A stretch of 64,000 nt of DNA from Prostheceraeus crozeri. Its lineage: Eukaryota; Platyhelminthes; Polycladida; Euryleptidae. Of the stretch, positions 24,561 to 37,374 are shown piece after piece. Where the stretch lies: positions 1 through 64,000 of the forward strand of contig CAJQUW010003479.1 of NCBI GenBank assembly GCA_907163375.1, written 5' to 3'. A program made the translations under genes and the position numbers. Position 1 is the stretch's first letter; the number at the start of each line of letters is the position of its first letter. The notes under the pieces were generated by a model. That model was not told the origin of the DNA. It was given only the letters and a program-made list of their open reading frames with translations, and searched no databases.

Positions 24561-25600
24561 ATTCGACTATTACAGCTTAATTTGTAAAAAATCCTCTTGT
24601 GAACTATATTTATGCGTTTTGTTAGCATTACATTCCATAGCAGCATAATCGCACGGTTAATCATGTCATTCGTTGGTCATGCTTTAAACCAGTCACTCAC
24701 TCATGATCTTTTAATATTGGGTTGGAGAAGTTGCTCATATTCTTAACGAAGTTTGAGATGCAACTCAATTTCTTCTAGATATTAAATTCAATCACAGATA
24801 TTATCAATCGATTCAAATTTTCATTCATCAGCTAATGAGAAATTGTGAGTTCCTTCTTTTGATTATGAAAAACTTGAATTGTTCCAGAAACACAACAGAA
24901 CGATGAATCAAGTATTGAAAATGAATACGGAATCAGGAGCAGAATGTAGTCTGAAATTCAAATCGCAAGGAGATAAGACTTTTACAATATGCAAAAAGTC
25001 AGTGGAACCTCAATGCCAAGGATATTGTCTGTAAGTGACAGAAAGAATGATGTATGGATGAAAGGATGTGAGCTTCGCTTTGAGATTTTTTGTTGCCCAG
25101 ATGAATGTACGTGTGATTGTTTAAGACAATAAGTAAGGTTAAATGCAAGCAATTCTGTCAGGAATTTATTAGCATCTCATCTTCACATCACGCTAAAAGC
25201 GGTGTAGACAATGAGAAGCCCAAAATGATGCCGAATATGTTTTTCGCGCATCATTTCTCGTTGTAATTTGATAATAATTTTCTTGAAATACTCTCCGTAA
25301 CAGCACTGAAGAGCAGCTGGTGTCCATAGTGCATAGAAAAACTCATATATGTATGTTTGCATGGATAAAAAAGCATCAGGTAGATACAGGGTGGCGACGA
25401 TGTTCTTATTGTACTTGCTTCGAAGGTATTTATTGTTGCTTATTTGTTCTTAATTGTGCTTACTTTTGGTATGTTGTACTTATAATAATGTAATCGACCA
25501 GCATATGATGAATTTTTGCCGGCTGCCAGAGGACGGCGTCTTCAAGCAAAAGATGTTCGAAAGGAGCTGGAAGACTCAAAGAAGAAACTACATTAGAAAG
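24561..25600. other. Intergenic, nothing recognised
   Basis: No ORF, repeat or hairpin that I can interpret. Confidence 0.5.
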
Positions 25601-25603
25601 AAT

Positions 25604-25940
25604 GCAATCCCAAGTAACACAGATACGTTGGTACTACGTTGGACCTTCATTGGCCATTTACAATGGTCAAAAGTTGGAAATGATACAGCGGGCCTACATT
25701 GGTTCTATGAAGGCAATCCAACCTAGAACCGGTCTTGAACCAACGTAATCCAACATATTTTCGTGCGATGGCCATCCAAGCGCCGCTCTAGCCATCCTTA
25801 TGCCAACAAACGCCAATTTAATCCCACTTTATTGCCTCTTTAAGCCAACGTAACCTTCAGCCGCCGCCGATACCTTATATTGGTCAACCTAATCCCACCG
25901 TAGCCTCCCATTAGCAAACATTGGTCGACTTAATGTACGA
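25604..25940. repeat. CCCAAGTAACAC element of ACGTTGG/CCAACG words
   Basis: It starts ATCCCAAGTAACACAGATAC, then consists of diverged words (ACGTTGGTACTACGTTGG, CATTGGCC, AACCAACGTAATCCAAC, GCCAACGTAACC, ATTGGTCAACC) in both orientations. The element at 33.1-33.35 kb is the same kind in the opposite orientation and ends GCTACTTGGGA. I infer a MITE family; no transposase is present. Confidence 0.6.
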
Positions 25941-28430
25941 TCAAACGCGATTTTCACTTTTCGCACTCGATCGAGCACAAATTAGCGTGATTGTCAATAC
26001 ATCGCTCTTGATCGAGAGCGAAGAAGCGTGATTACATTAAATTTCGAACTCGATTGAGGGCGTAGTTCTAATATTGCGGCGATATCTGACTCGTTCTATT
26101 CTTACATTGTTGCTCTTTGATGTGTCCGGCTAGATTCAACTGCTGCATGAGTATGAAGACATATGAACAGTTTATTCCATTTATGAAAAATGCTGTCTTT
26201 ACCTGTTAATTGAGTTATCGAGAATGAGCACGACTTTGACACATGTGCGAAGCATTTCAACAATAATAAATTCAAAAAATTTGTAATATTTAGTGTTCAT
26301 GTAGTATTGCTTCATAAGTATTTCCAATATTTTTTAAACATATGATTGTACATGATGTTTCGTCCATACGTCAAAGTCGCGCTGCTCGAAAACTCCATGA
26401 ATAGACAAGAACAGCATTTCCGGAAACAATCTGTTCATGCATTTTCCCTATCAAGTAGAAGCTGAATTAACCGTGCGAATACATACCGATGAGCAACAAT
26501 GCAAGAATAAAGCGAGTCTGTTATCACTGAAAAATCAGGAACATACTTGATGAATGATATCGAGTGTGTCAGTAGGCTTAAATTCACTCGAATTTCAGTG
26601 TCTCCTTACCTTGTCATACCACTGGCCTACTTCGAACTCATAAAATCTTCTACGAGAAACAGTTGTCCTCTGCAGCAAGCATTTGGATGTTGGTGAAATT
26701 GAATCATGAGCGCAGTGCTTCATCATCTACAAAGTAAACCCATAGATGTGTACTTTAAAAATATCTCAATTTCTCCAATTCGTAATCCCGATTCTTGTCT
26801 TACCGAATATGTTGGAACTCCTGATGCTGTAGCCAATTCAGATGACTATGCCAAATAATTCAAATATTTCGTGAAAATGATGAGCAATATAGCAAACACT
26901 TCACCATAATCACTTATAGCTCTGAATTTTGGCAAAATTGACTGAAAACTAATTAGAAACATTAGATACAAGGACATAATAACAAAGAAATAAGATGTTG
27001 ATGAGTAAGAATTGAATCATGAGCGCAGGGAATTGAATCACAACACGAAGATATAATTAAGATGCAAACATAGTTTTGGTTAGGTATTGACAAAAGCACT
27101 GAGTGCTGAAACCACTTCGAGCAGTCTGTATAATATTTAAGTGACAAATAAAGTTTCGGCTAAAAGAAAAAATATGTGCTATTTTATGATCGCATGTATA
27201 TGGAATGCACAGTATTATATTGTATTATATTTATCAAAATTTTGGCGAGATACAAACCTGACTGTAAACATACAAGAAAATGCACAAATTTATACGCACA
27301 TTACTAGCGTGATGAAAAATGAAATGAGGGAATTATTTATAATTCATAATGGACTAATATTCCGGAAGCAGCAACGATTTAAGCGATTTGAACTTAGTCT
27401 CACATGTAGCCCATACATTGAACAAGTTGCTACGCCGCTTGTCTTAAGTGCCATGTCTTACTCGAAGACATGTCTGCATGGGCATAAGGTCCCCTAACGT
27501 CATACTCTTTTGTAGGAATTCAAGACAGCATTATCTGTGTATTGCATGGGTATATATTTACTCTTACTCAAAGGACATCAAACGTAGACAATGAAATACA
27601 CAGACAATACTATCTGAAATTTCTGCGTAAGTAAACGTCGTTTGGGGTCATTGTCGTGTCCATACCGATATGGTCTAGGCTTTCGAGTAAGGCATGGCAC
27701 TCAAGACAAGCCGCGCAATTTGCTCAGAATTTCAGCAACACGAGTTTCTGAGGCAGCAAATGTTTGGACTTGCTCAAGAACAGGCCTGAAATTAGTGGTT
27801 GGTAAGGTAGATGCCGTCAATCATGAAGAATTGCACAAATGAAATCATGAAACCCACACGTACAGACTCTGATGTGGATGTTTAAACAACACTAAGTGAA
27901 TAAAGGGATCAAGAGTCTAGTAGATGCAGACGTCATTAAGGCAAGGATTTTTGACGATAGCAGTGGCAACGAGGACAATTGATCTCTTGAGCGAATGAAA
28001 AAATACGACTGATGTGACAAGAATAATCTCTCAAGTTCAAGGCATTTGCAATGTGAATCATAAAAACGTGCTTCTGTTCATTTAAGAATAAAATTTGAAT
28101 CAAACTGAAATCACTTTTATTTTCATAAGCAATCCAAAAGGAAAAACATTAGTGGGTAGTTTCATACGCGATTACTTTTGGGAGACCGTAATAAACAGTG
28201 TCACTAATTAAATGAGGTGTAGTTAAATGTTTCTGCCTTCCGGTGATATTGGAAACATTTATTGACTTACTGGCCAGACGAATTCCTGACGGATCATTCG
28301 AGCAGTCTGATTGGATATTTAACGTGTGCTACGATTAAAAGAGTAATTCAAAAATTGATGAATATTGTTAACTTCACCATTGTAAGAGCATATCGTTTAT
28401 TTCTCTGTGGTCTGGCTCGATCAGTGCCGG
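25941..28430. other. Intergenic, no recognisable gene
   Basis: A 118-codon plus ORF at 27141-27497 has no family resemblance or splice support. Confidence 0.5.
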
Positions 28431-28464
28431 CGAACTGAATTTGCTCTCAAATAAATTGCATTCA

Positions 28465-28640
28465 ACGTGAGGCAGCTTGCCCGAAGCCGGTCCAAAATAG
28501 GCCTTGAGAACAGGAAACTGAGCTAAAAATAGGCTGAATCTTGGATAAAATCAACCTGAAGCCGGTATAAATCCCGGTCTGAAGTTCGATCTAGGCCGGC
28601 CGCGGAGCCCGACCGACACCAACATCCCGGCCGGTTTCCA
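28465..28640. repeat. Degenerate AGCCGG/CCGGTC word repeat
   Basis: Recurring GAAGCCGGTCC, TAGGCCTTG, GAAGCCGGTATAAATCCCGG, TAGGCCGGCCGCGG and CCCGGCCGG. These are GC-rich self-complementary words in AT-rich DNA, built like the other word repeats in this window. Confidence 0.5.
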
Positions 28641-31600
28641 TGTCAGAGTCGAATCATCGACCATCGCGTAATTTCTTAAGTATGATGGCAATTTTCTTCA
28701 ACAATGCAACGCTGCTTGTCACTTTAGTCGGAAATGCATGGAACATTTTCGAAGGGAATCAATGCCGCAACTAGGCCTTGAACCAATCAAAAAATTTACT
28801 GGCTATCGAAAAAATATCGCAAGGCATAGCAACAGATGGTCTCAACTTTCCTGATGATGTGGTATCATGACGAAGAAATCAAGGAAACATACACATGTGG
28901 AAAAGAATTAAAAATTGTGATCGAATCAAAACGAGAATGGACAAAGAATCTGCGTAATTCAACCTGTTGGTGATACACAGTATTGCACTCACTTTTTCTA
29001 TGAAGCATTACAAATTGCTGTCGCGATAGTCAAGAAAATCATGATCGAAACAAGATAAGGCCGATTGATAAAGTAACAAAAATAGAGAGTGGAAGCAAAA
29101 AATGCAATGACACTAGATGCATAGCTGCCAACAGAAGAAAGTCGTTTTGGCGGAAATTTTTTTTAAACATCAAAAGGTCGAATGGCCGGATAATAAAATC
29201 TCCAAAATTATGTTAGACGACAGAGTCACGATACAACCAATATCTGAGAGCCATTGTAGACAATTACAGGCCTGTGATTAGCCTATGAAAAAAATTGAGG
29301 ATTTTTTGTGAAAAATTTGAGGAATGGAAACGGAGCCTACTATGATAATTGCAAGAAAAACTACAAATTTTAGCACGAACTTTGGGCCAAACTTCAAATC
29401 ATGAAAGTCACAACGAAGAAGGTAACCCAAGGGTTGACCACACCCCACTTTTTGAAGTATATTGCAAAGGAATACTGACTTGGTCATAATCACTTCCCGC
29501 GTTGTTACGAAATCAATTTGTTGCCTCAAGTATTATCTGCTTAGAATGTGTCGAACAGAGGATGTCAAATCAAGCTGCTGATATCGCTCTGCTTCACGCT
29601 ATCGTCTCCAATTCAATGATGCTTGTCAGATTTGTATGCTGTATTTTTTTTGAATGTAGGATATATCCTCAACCACATGCATCTGTGGCTTTGCAACGAT
29701 TAATTTTTACGGACTTAAAACAAATTTGGGAGGAGAGTAACCCATAAGTATAGAAAGCTTAAAATCGTTGACGGAATGCCTGTGACTTAAAAAAGTCAGT
29801 AATTTATCATGAAGATACGCCACATTACACACTAAATTATTAATTTTACTTTATGCTACATAAGTTTTGGCGGGTTTTGTTTACTTGTTAGCGTTTGATC
29901 ATATCGCTCCGATCCACATTCAAATGAACATAAATTCTCTCATATACAACACAAAAGAAGTGTCGGGAACAGGCTTGCCAGTTGAGTTGTTGGTCTCATA
30001 CAGGCAAAGAGTGAGAGATTTATAATCTTTGGAGGTGATAATTATCACCTCTATTCGCATGAAGTTGCGCCGAGATATTGACGTCCACATCTTGCAGTAA
30101 ACCCAGGTTGGAAATCTACCAATCCAGTACTATGTGGTTCAATGTCTTAATTAATCTAAGTTCACATGCAACGATAAGCAATGTGTGCACTAATTTCACA
30201 CCAACTGTGTTTAGCAAATTATGAAAACGATCTATAAGTGAATAATTCATCCAGGATAAATGTCGATCAGCAGACCCTGGAAAATGTAGCTGCAAAAAGA
30301 CTCATGAGATAGCAGAGCTTCATACGCTTCCAACCCTCGCACGCTAGTGATCAGGAGGCATGTAGACACTAAATTTAGGGACCATCCGCTTTACCCCGTC
30401 GGATGTGTTCGTGTTCAGCGGAAATAAAATGAAAGAGAGTGAGTGAAACAAACGCTTCAGATAAGAGCTTTTGATAAGAGCACTGAAATCCAAGTGGGCT
30501 GGGCTACCTATATGTTATCATATAATGGATATGGAAGATCGATATCCTTAAGTTCTTTAAGAAGTACAGGCATGTATTTAGCAGCCATATAGTCGCAGAA
30601 ACATATAAAGAAGGTTGTGACAAAGGTCAAGATAATTAATGAAAATAATTGAATGTGCATTTTATTGTTGGAATTCTAAGCAATATTATGAAGTAAGAAG
30701 TAAAAAATTGCAGTGTTCAAATATACAATTTCTGTAGGTTGATCGCAGTGTTTCACTCATTAAATACGTGAAAGCATTTAATGAGTGAGTTCGACAGACA
30801 ATAACTTCGGACAACTTCTCTGCTTAGCAAAATAAGTCCAGACGAACCGGAACATCTGCAGCCCTGTAGTTTGCAGAAATGAAAACGACATTCAACGTAA
30901 CAAAGTGCGTCAAGGTAACAAAATTAAAAAAAACAAGCTAACGACTGGTTAATTTTTGATGTGCTAAATATGACATGGCTAAAAGAAAATCATTATATCC
31001 TAAAATGTCTAGAAATTTAAAAATACTTACTAGAAGGACAAGCAACGGTTCTCCTCTCCTCATGTGGAATGAATTGGTGAGTAAGTCGCTCTTTTCAAAA
31101 TTATGTTTATCACTTATATATTGAAAAGATTCTTTTTGACAGTCTGCCCATTCAGATGATAAAAGGACAGGTCTGTTTTCAATCAAAATATCAGATCTAG
31201 CTAGCACAGCGGGATTACGCCATCTAAAATCTACCAAGTGTGTGAGAGAAAAATCATTTAGTTATAAATCATGAGAGAAGAAAAAGAAAAGAAACAAATC
31301 ATGGGTGATTCATGATTAGCAGCATGGATGTAGGGTACATGTTACAGGATTCTATCTTAGCTTCTTGTTTGGAAGTTTACACATCATCACCATTCGCCAA
31401 AAAACAATACATTATCCGACATTTAGTCTGTAAAGTGTATTTGAGGAATTTCTCATATTTAAGCTATATTTGAGGAATTTTTGAGGATTTGAGGAGTAAT
31501 AAACAAATTTGAGGAGTAATCACAGGCCTGCAGTTATCAGGTTGAATCAGTTTGAAGCATGTAACATTAACGATTTCACTGAATTTATAGAGAGCAAGCC

Positions 31601-32300
31601 GTCCGTGTCCGTGGATGAAAAATAGTCGACTTTTCAGACCCTTTTTTGGCGAATTTCAGCCAGATGGCGGAAGATTGGCAGCCGACTATGACATAGAGGT
31701 ATGTGTAGGCGTATACTAGAACTTAATAGAAATAATGCTACACACTAGAAGTAACACTACACAAAATAAATAACTACTCTTTTTCTACATTTCTACATAG
31801 TAGTGGAATACAACACTTATGCCACAATTCTACTGATGATCAATTTCTACCAATACTGAACCTATTGACCAAAGGACGTACTAATGCTGCAGGTGCTCAT
31901 CTGGTTCGTTTCGACCTTAACCTGAACACTCAAACCCTGACGAGCGGGGTCTCACACACATTGCGACTGACAACATGCTCAACTGGCAGTGATATATTCG
32001 GAAAGACATGCCAACATGTTGATAAAACATCATGGAAATGATGCGTTTCCAAGATATGCGCTGATCCTGTCTCTTCATTCATCCCATCTGTAAATGCTTC
32101 ATAATATCAGTTATTCCCGAATGAAAACGAATTCTGCACATTCTAAATTCTCAAATATAGGTGCAAAAGTGAGGATGTTCCATTCCCCTTAACTTGTTTT
32201 TGTATATGTGTGCATCGTAAGAATTGCATGTGTAAGAATCGTAGTCTGAGAATTAACAACAACGAGATTAAATACACGATAGATCAGATTGCCATGCAAA
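28641..32300. other. Intergenic, no recognisable gene
   Basis: Only short ORFs. A perfect 12-bp stem (CACTCATTAAAT ... ATTTAATGAGTG) lies at about 30752-30787. Nothing else stands out. Confidence 0.5.
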
Positions 32301-32305
32301 AGTTG

Positions 32306-32380
32306 TGCGACTGGTAGGATTCGAACCTACGACCAAGGTTAACTAGACCTGTGCGCTAAACAATCTAATGCACGATTCGC
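32306..32380 (-). tRNA. tRNA-Thr-like sequence, probable pseudogene or SINE head
   Basis: On the minus strand from 32380: GCGAATC, CG, a D-arm-like stretch with TAGATTGTTTAGCG, an anticodon arm AGGT-CTAGTTA-ACCT (loop position gives anticodon AGT), and a well-formed T arm GTAGG-TTCGAAT-CCTAC followed by CAGTCGC-A-CA. The acceptor stem pairs at only 5 of 7 positions and the D stem is weak. I therefore judge it a tRNA pseudogene or the head of a SINE rather than a working tRNA. Confidence 0.5.
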
Positions 32381-32384
32381 ATTC

Positions 32385-33090
32385 TGAGATCTCATCGTGA
32401 CCATAGTCTGGTTTTGTTGTCATTAAACTGTAACAATGGCCAATCTCAATCAGGAATTCGAATATTATCAAAGCGAATCTATTTCTCACTCTAGCCGTTA
32501 CTGAATACGCCTCTTACTTTTGTGGTTTCTTCCAATCTTGTGCTCATTGCTTGAAAGTGAAAACTTAAAACAAAAGAGTAAAACAAACAGAATGGTGATG
32601 TAGTAAGTCTTTCCTTAATTCAAACACATTTCACATCACGAGCAACTTTCACAATGTCTACTGACATCTATATATGGAGGGTAAATGTTATTTACAAAAG
32701 AGACAAGCCAATTAGTGCTGGTTGATAGATCATCAGATAATTGATAATTCAGGTCTTTAGTGTGAATCAAGCAAAGTTTACAATAGGTTGATTTGCCTGT
32801 TTTGAGATACAAATTTCCCAAAAATTACAGACTTAATGTTGACAACGAGAAGTAGAGAAATCTGTTGCCTTGTTGTGCTTGTCAGTTGACGAATTCTAAT
32901 AACTAAATTCGTGAATATTGCATGAAACATTCAGTTTCATCTATAACCCATGTGTTTATCGATAATTTAAACTGATTCAGAATTATATTTCCATTAAAAT
33001 ATTGTAATAAAACAATAATAGGGCAACGCTAATAGAGTATGTTCCATGACAATGTTTTTCTTCCTATGCACTTTATTTAACTGTCATCTA
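32385..33090. other. Intergenic, nothing recognised
   Basis: No ORF or repeat that I can interpret. Confidence 0.4.
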
Positions 33091-33099
33091 GCCTTTCAG

Positions 33100-33352
33100 A
33101 CAAAATTACCATTAATGGACCATCATTGGTTCGAAGATGGCTATCTACATTTTCATTTTACATCGGTTCATTAAAGGATTAAGATGGCCAGTGTAAGCCA
33201 ACTCCAAGCCAACCAATTTTCGAAACCAATGGAAAGATACAAACGTTGGACCAATGCTGGCTTATGTCGGCTAACGAAGGCCACTGAAAGCCAATGTAAC
33301 ATTCAAAGGACCAATGCAGGACCAACGTATGCTAGGAGTTTGTGCTACTTGG
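33100..33352. repeat. CCAACG/TTGGCC-word element, inverted relative to 25.6 kb
   Basis: It contains CATTGGTTCG, AAGCCAACTCCAAGCCAACC, ACGTTGGACCAATGCTGGC, ACGAAGGCCACTG and GGACCAATGCAGGACCAACG, and ends TGTGCTACTTGGGAT, the reverse complement of the start of the 25.6-kb element. Confidence 0.6.
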
Positions 33353-33529
33353 GATGATTGAGATTCGTGAGCTGCAGGCCGTCAAGAGAAGACTCCAGGA
33401 CTGGTCAGAAGCTGTGGAGGACAGGGTAAAAGAATCAAACAAATGGTGTATATTCTAGACTATTGATGGAATAGGGAGTGTATTTCAATATTGTCAGTAG
33501 GAGGACACTCCATATTTGATGGAAATATC

Positions 33530-34102
33530 AGAAAGTAAAAACACTTTATCGCAAGCGCTTTCGACCGACGCCGCCAGTCATTATCAAGCGACTGTTCGTT
33601 TATTGTTGGATCAATCAGACATAAACAGTTATCACAGGGAAGTTTCTAGACCAAATTCATTTACATTAAACACATTACAAAAATCCTAAATTAACCTCAA
33701 AAATACGTCAATGAGCATGTTACTCTTAAAATTTTGCAAGTAATGCACATCAAAGTAAAAACAAAGATAAGAAAGAAGACGCTAGCTAAAGAACAGAGTC
33801 ATAAAAAGACCCAAGATCTATCGACAAGAGAAAATCCGAACACGTACGGATGATACGTGAGCTTGACGTCGACCGATCCGAGCTAGCAAAGCATGTGATA
33901 GACAGTGGTCATAGGATCGACATTGATTCCATGACTGTGGTGGACAGGGAACGCTCCTGGAAGAGGAGAATAGTGAAGGAATCTCTTTGGACTAAACATT
34001 TCCGTTCCAACAACCGAACCAAGATAGATCTTGGGTCTTTTTATGACTCTGTTCTTTAGCTAGCGTCTTCTTTCTTATCTTTGTTTTTACTTTGATGTGC
34101 AT
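33530..34102 (+). mobile_element. Penelope-like element fragment with inverted ends
   Basis: Arm 33743-33822 and arm 34023-34102 are an 80-bp perfect inverted repeat, from ATGCACATCAAAG to CAAGATCTATC on the left. Between and into the right arm runs the 3' end of a PLE open frame, whose stop lies inside the right arm. Further left, on the minus strand at about 33530-33600, sits a hairpin GACTGGC-GGC-GTCGGTC followed by GAAAGCG, of the type found at PLE ends. I infer a 5'-truncated insertion that carries an inverted copy of its own 3' end. Confidence 0.75.
33823..34059 (+). pseudogene. C-terminal fragment of a PLE GIY-YIG endonuclease
   Basis: The frame is open from the arm junction at 33822: IDKRKSEHVRMIREL, SELAKHVIDSGHRIDIDSMT, VVDRERSWKRRIVKESLW and the end GSFYDSVL at 34059. 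The pattern S-LAEH-(x)-TGH-ID-(x)-VLD-E-(x)-R-R-KES is the latter half of the GIY-YIG domain of Penelope-like retroelements. The GIY-YIG motif itself, the RT and the 5' part are missing. The fragment has no internal stops, which suggests a young insertion. Confidence 0.72.
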
Positions 34103-34105
34103 TTG

Positions 34106-35444
34106 TCTAGAACAGTAGAAATTTCAATTAAGAAGACAGTACGAAAATCGTTTTCGAATTTACAGAAAACACGGATGAAGCAATTAATAACCTTCAAATA
34201 TTATAATGGTAAACCAATGGAGCAAAATTAGCAACAAAATTTGTTTAATTGTTTTCTAAAATTGACTCATGCAAACTTTGCTTGTGTAGGGCATCCTTGT
34301 GGTTGATTTAATGAACATTCCCAACAATTCAAAGAAATGTAATATGCTTCTCAAACGAACAGTCATTAGTAATAAGTTATCAAAGATAACCAAAACAGTA
34401 ACACAAATTAGCAAGTGAAGTTGAACTAGCCGGACAATTTCTATGTTCATATCCGGAAAGCCAGATTCTGGCTTCTTCTATGCTAGACCAATGAAGAATA
34501 AATATTAGTGGCTAGTAAACAAATGAGAACCAAATGGAGCAAGGAAATGCATTCTATCGTGATATCAACGCTGCCTAATATTAACTATTCTAATATGGTA
34601 TATGTCACCTTTTTTCCAATAAATGAATCGAACCAAAAATTATATTGCTATAGAGCATGCTCTGTCATCAAGTGTGAAAATAACTGAACTATTCTTACAA
34701 ATGAGCATTTCAGTTATTTTCACTGTTTTCAATTATTTTCACATTTTCATAGCAAAGCTATGAAATTATGGAAATTTATTATTTTATGTCCTATGAATGA
34801 ATAACTCAGAACTATGGCACACTACAGCGCTAGCCACACGAACATATAAATTTCATAGCTATTTTCTTGAGAGAGGAAATATCAACTTTTCCTCCCTTAG
34901 CTATGTTGTACAGCCTGAGCGCGAGGGATGGACAGATAACTAAGGGAGGAAACGTTTATTTCCTCTCCAAAGAATGTAGCTTTTCATTTTGTGACTGCTA
35001 GATATCTAGTGTTCATTATGAAATTGACGGCTATACCGCGAAATCTATGACTGAGATAATCCAGGGACTGTAGCGATATCTTGGTAGTCTCTGGCTAATC
35101 ACAATGTGTCTACAGACTTCTATGATCTTTTTACAGAGGAGCTTGCACAAGAGAAGCTAGCTGCTGGAGGAAAAGTTAGCTTTGTGATGCCGTGGGACTG
35201 AAAAGTTGATTTTTTCTCCCGGCAGTTTACATAGAAGAGATATCTTTTCACTGCCACACAAAATGAAAATTACTTATCTTCGTAGTTGAGTTCAAAGTGG
35301 TTGACCGCCTCTTATATGAAACCGGTTGAATAAAGTCTTGGACTTATTGATTTACACGACATTTTAACCATAGAAATATCAAATACTTTCAAAGCTTCGA
35401 AATTTTTAGTTGTTTTGCTATAAATGTAAATGAATCAATTTCAG
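34106..35444. other. No gene; two inverted repeats
   Basis: GTGAAAATAACTGAA (about 34673) faces TTCAGTTATTTTCAC (about 34708). A longer imperfect palindrome lies at about 34873-34973 (GAGAGGAAATATCAACTTTT ... CTCCCTTAG against CTAAGGGAGGAAACGTTTAT ... TTCCTCTCC). The rest shows nothing. Any exon upstream of 35445 was not recognised. Confidence 0.5.
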
Positions 35445-36279
35445 GAAACATTTTCGACTACTGCTCAGTGAAATCATCTTCAAATCGAAGGATATTGACC
35501 CAGTGATGATGATGACTGATAATCAACTTCGTGCTGTGCTCGGAAGAGACAGTGTTCCATATGAAGCGACATGGGATCGAAAGAAGCTCGTGGAGGTAAC
35601 CGAGTTTTGCATCATTCAGTTCAGACTACTTCAGCATTTTTTAGAATTTGTCTACGCGCACGTCAGACAAGAAAAAGTAAAATGTTTGAGGTATACTTCT
35701 ATGCACAGATATCCACGCTCGCATTTCGCACGTGTAGAACGTCTTCTGCGTCTATTCTAAGTGCCCTAATTGCTCTACACTGCACTTATTTTGCTCCATC
35801 AACGTTCACATGCTCAAGTTTTTGTAACCTATGAGCACGAGTAGGACTGCTGCAAAATAAATTATCTTGAACACTAGAAACTGTTCAGAGCGGTACACTT
35901 ACGCAACGGTCACGATTTTGTGATTTTATTGATCACTTGAATGAAAGTTACATATCATTTAGCTTGATTATGGTTATTAACAATGCTAATATGTATGGTG
36001 TCATGAAAATATGATAATGTGCGAAAAAATCCAAAGTTATTTATCGTAAACCAAATTTTCTTAATTTACCAGAATTTGTGAAATCAGCATTTGTTGATCA
36101 ATACATAACCGAGGGTTTTAAATACCCGAGAAAATTCGCTGAATATTCTAATTGCGCGTCTCAAATGCAGTGCGGCGTTAATTATCATTTTGTTTAAGCA
36201 TTGGTTCATTCCATATTAATCAAATATGTTTACATTTCAGGTCATTTCCAATCAGCTGCCTCTGAAAAAATCTCAATGA
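35445..36279 (+). CDS. Last two exons of an unidentified host gene
   Basis: Exon 35445-35595 follows a TTTCAG acceptor and ends GAG|GTAACC. Exon 36241-36279 follows TTTACATTTCAG and ends in TGA. Joined in phase they read from KHFRLLLSEIIFKSKDIDP through MMMTDNQLRAVLGRDSVPYE and DRKKLVE to VISNQLPLKKSQ*. The stretch MTDNQLRAVL-(x)-RKKLVE resembles a SAP-like helix-loop-helix (QLR...L...G...K..L...), but I cannot name the protein. The first base of the upper exon completes a codon begun in an upstream exon that I did not find. No frameshifts occur, which favours a live gene over a transposon relic. Confidence 0.5.
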
Positions 36280-37010
36280 AGTCATCCTCTGCAGTGAAGA
36301 AAACCGTCACATTCGCCTAAGCTTCATTTAATGACTGCTTCTCTTTGGGAGATTCCAAAATTGCGAAATTTGGCCATAAATCCGTTAGTTTTTCAAATAC
36401 GTGACTCTTTAAAGTTCTCATCAATATCCTAGGAAAGAGCTATGCAATCAACGAACTTAAAACTTTGCAAAATGTATTATTAGCTCAGCACCCAACGGTT
36501 TAGAATATCAGAATATCGGAGCGTATATTTTTTCAATAGATGAAAAATACGCATATTTAAAGTACAATGAGCTATTTTAGATATTATTATTCTAATAATG
36601 TAATTATAGAATATTATATCTATTATATCATATCTTTAATATAAATATAATAATTCTAATATGTATGATATATTATTATTTTAAATAATTCTAAAACTGA
36701 TCATCTAATACAGGGATATTTCGATGAAGCTCACGATATATCAACTCAACATGACAACTTTCATATGAAATACATGAAATTATGTGCATTGGCTGAACTA
36801 TCAAAGAGACTTCAAAAGACTCCTCGAATTCTCCTAAAAGCCATCTGACATGAGAATGACCGTCTGTATTCATAGAAGGGCAGAATCAGTCGCATCGAAT
36901 GACCAAGAATCACACGAGATCTTGCAATTGCATTACTTTTCAAAGAATGGTTGCTTGTGATGATGCAAGATCGAAATCGTGTGAACTGCATGAGAAACTC
37001 ATTCCTTACA
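36280..37010. other. 3' flank; AT-only low-complexity tract at 36576-36690
   Basis: A run of over 100 bp is almost purely A and T (ATATTATTATTCTAATAATG and similar). No ORF of note. Confidence 0.6.
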
Positions 37011-37011
37011 C

Positions 37012-37330
37012 TCACTCCTCGTTTAGCGTCCTTGAGTTCCCTGACGGAGTTGGACGGTTGATGGCTCGTCTCCAGCTGTTTCGGTCCAAGACAAGATCTT
37101 CATTGATTTCGAGCTTCTTGACATCTCCTTTGATGCAGCTCCTCCATGACTTCTTCTTTCTTCCTGCTGGTCGGCGACCGCCTTCTTCATCTCTCTCTTC
37201 AACTTCTTTCACGATATTGTCCTTTCTCCTCACATGTCCAAACCAGTGGAGTCTACACAGATCGTCACCTCTAACCCCTCGAGCAAAATGATGTCCATAC
37301 GCTAACCGTTTTTTAACCGTGAATAAACGG
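37012..37330 (-). pseudogene. LINE RT C-terminal relic
   Basis: The minus frame reads LHWFGHVRRKDNIVKEVEE, RRPAGRKKKSWRSCIKGDVK and DRNSWRRAINRPTPSG. This is the same LINE tail pattern (L-WFGHV ... GR-KK-W-D-IK-D ... DR-WR) as at 6.8 kb, but from a different copy. No other RT part is recognisable. Confidence 0.75.
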
Positions 37331-37374
37331 AGAAGGATAAAGCGACGGAATGAACGGAACAAGTGGGTACGAGA

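Noticed and set aside
32306-32380. Functional tRNA-Thr gene
   Set aside because: The T arm and anticodon arm are good, but the acceptor stem has two mismatches and the D arm is weak; a pseudogene or SINE head fits better.
36576-36690. AT-only tract as a replication origin or matrix attachment site
   Set aside because: Composition alone is no evidence; simple-sequence drift explains it.
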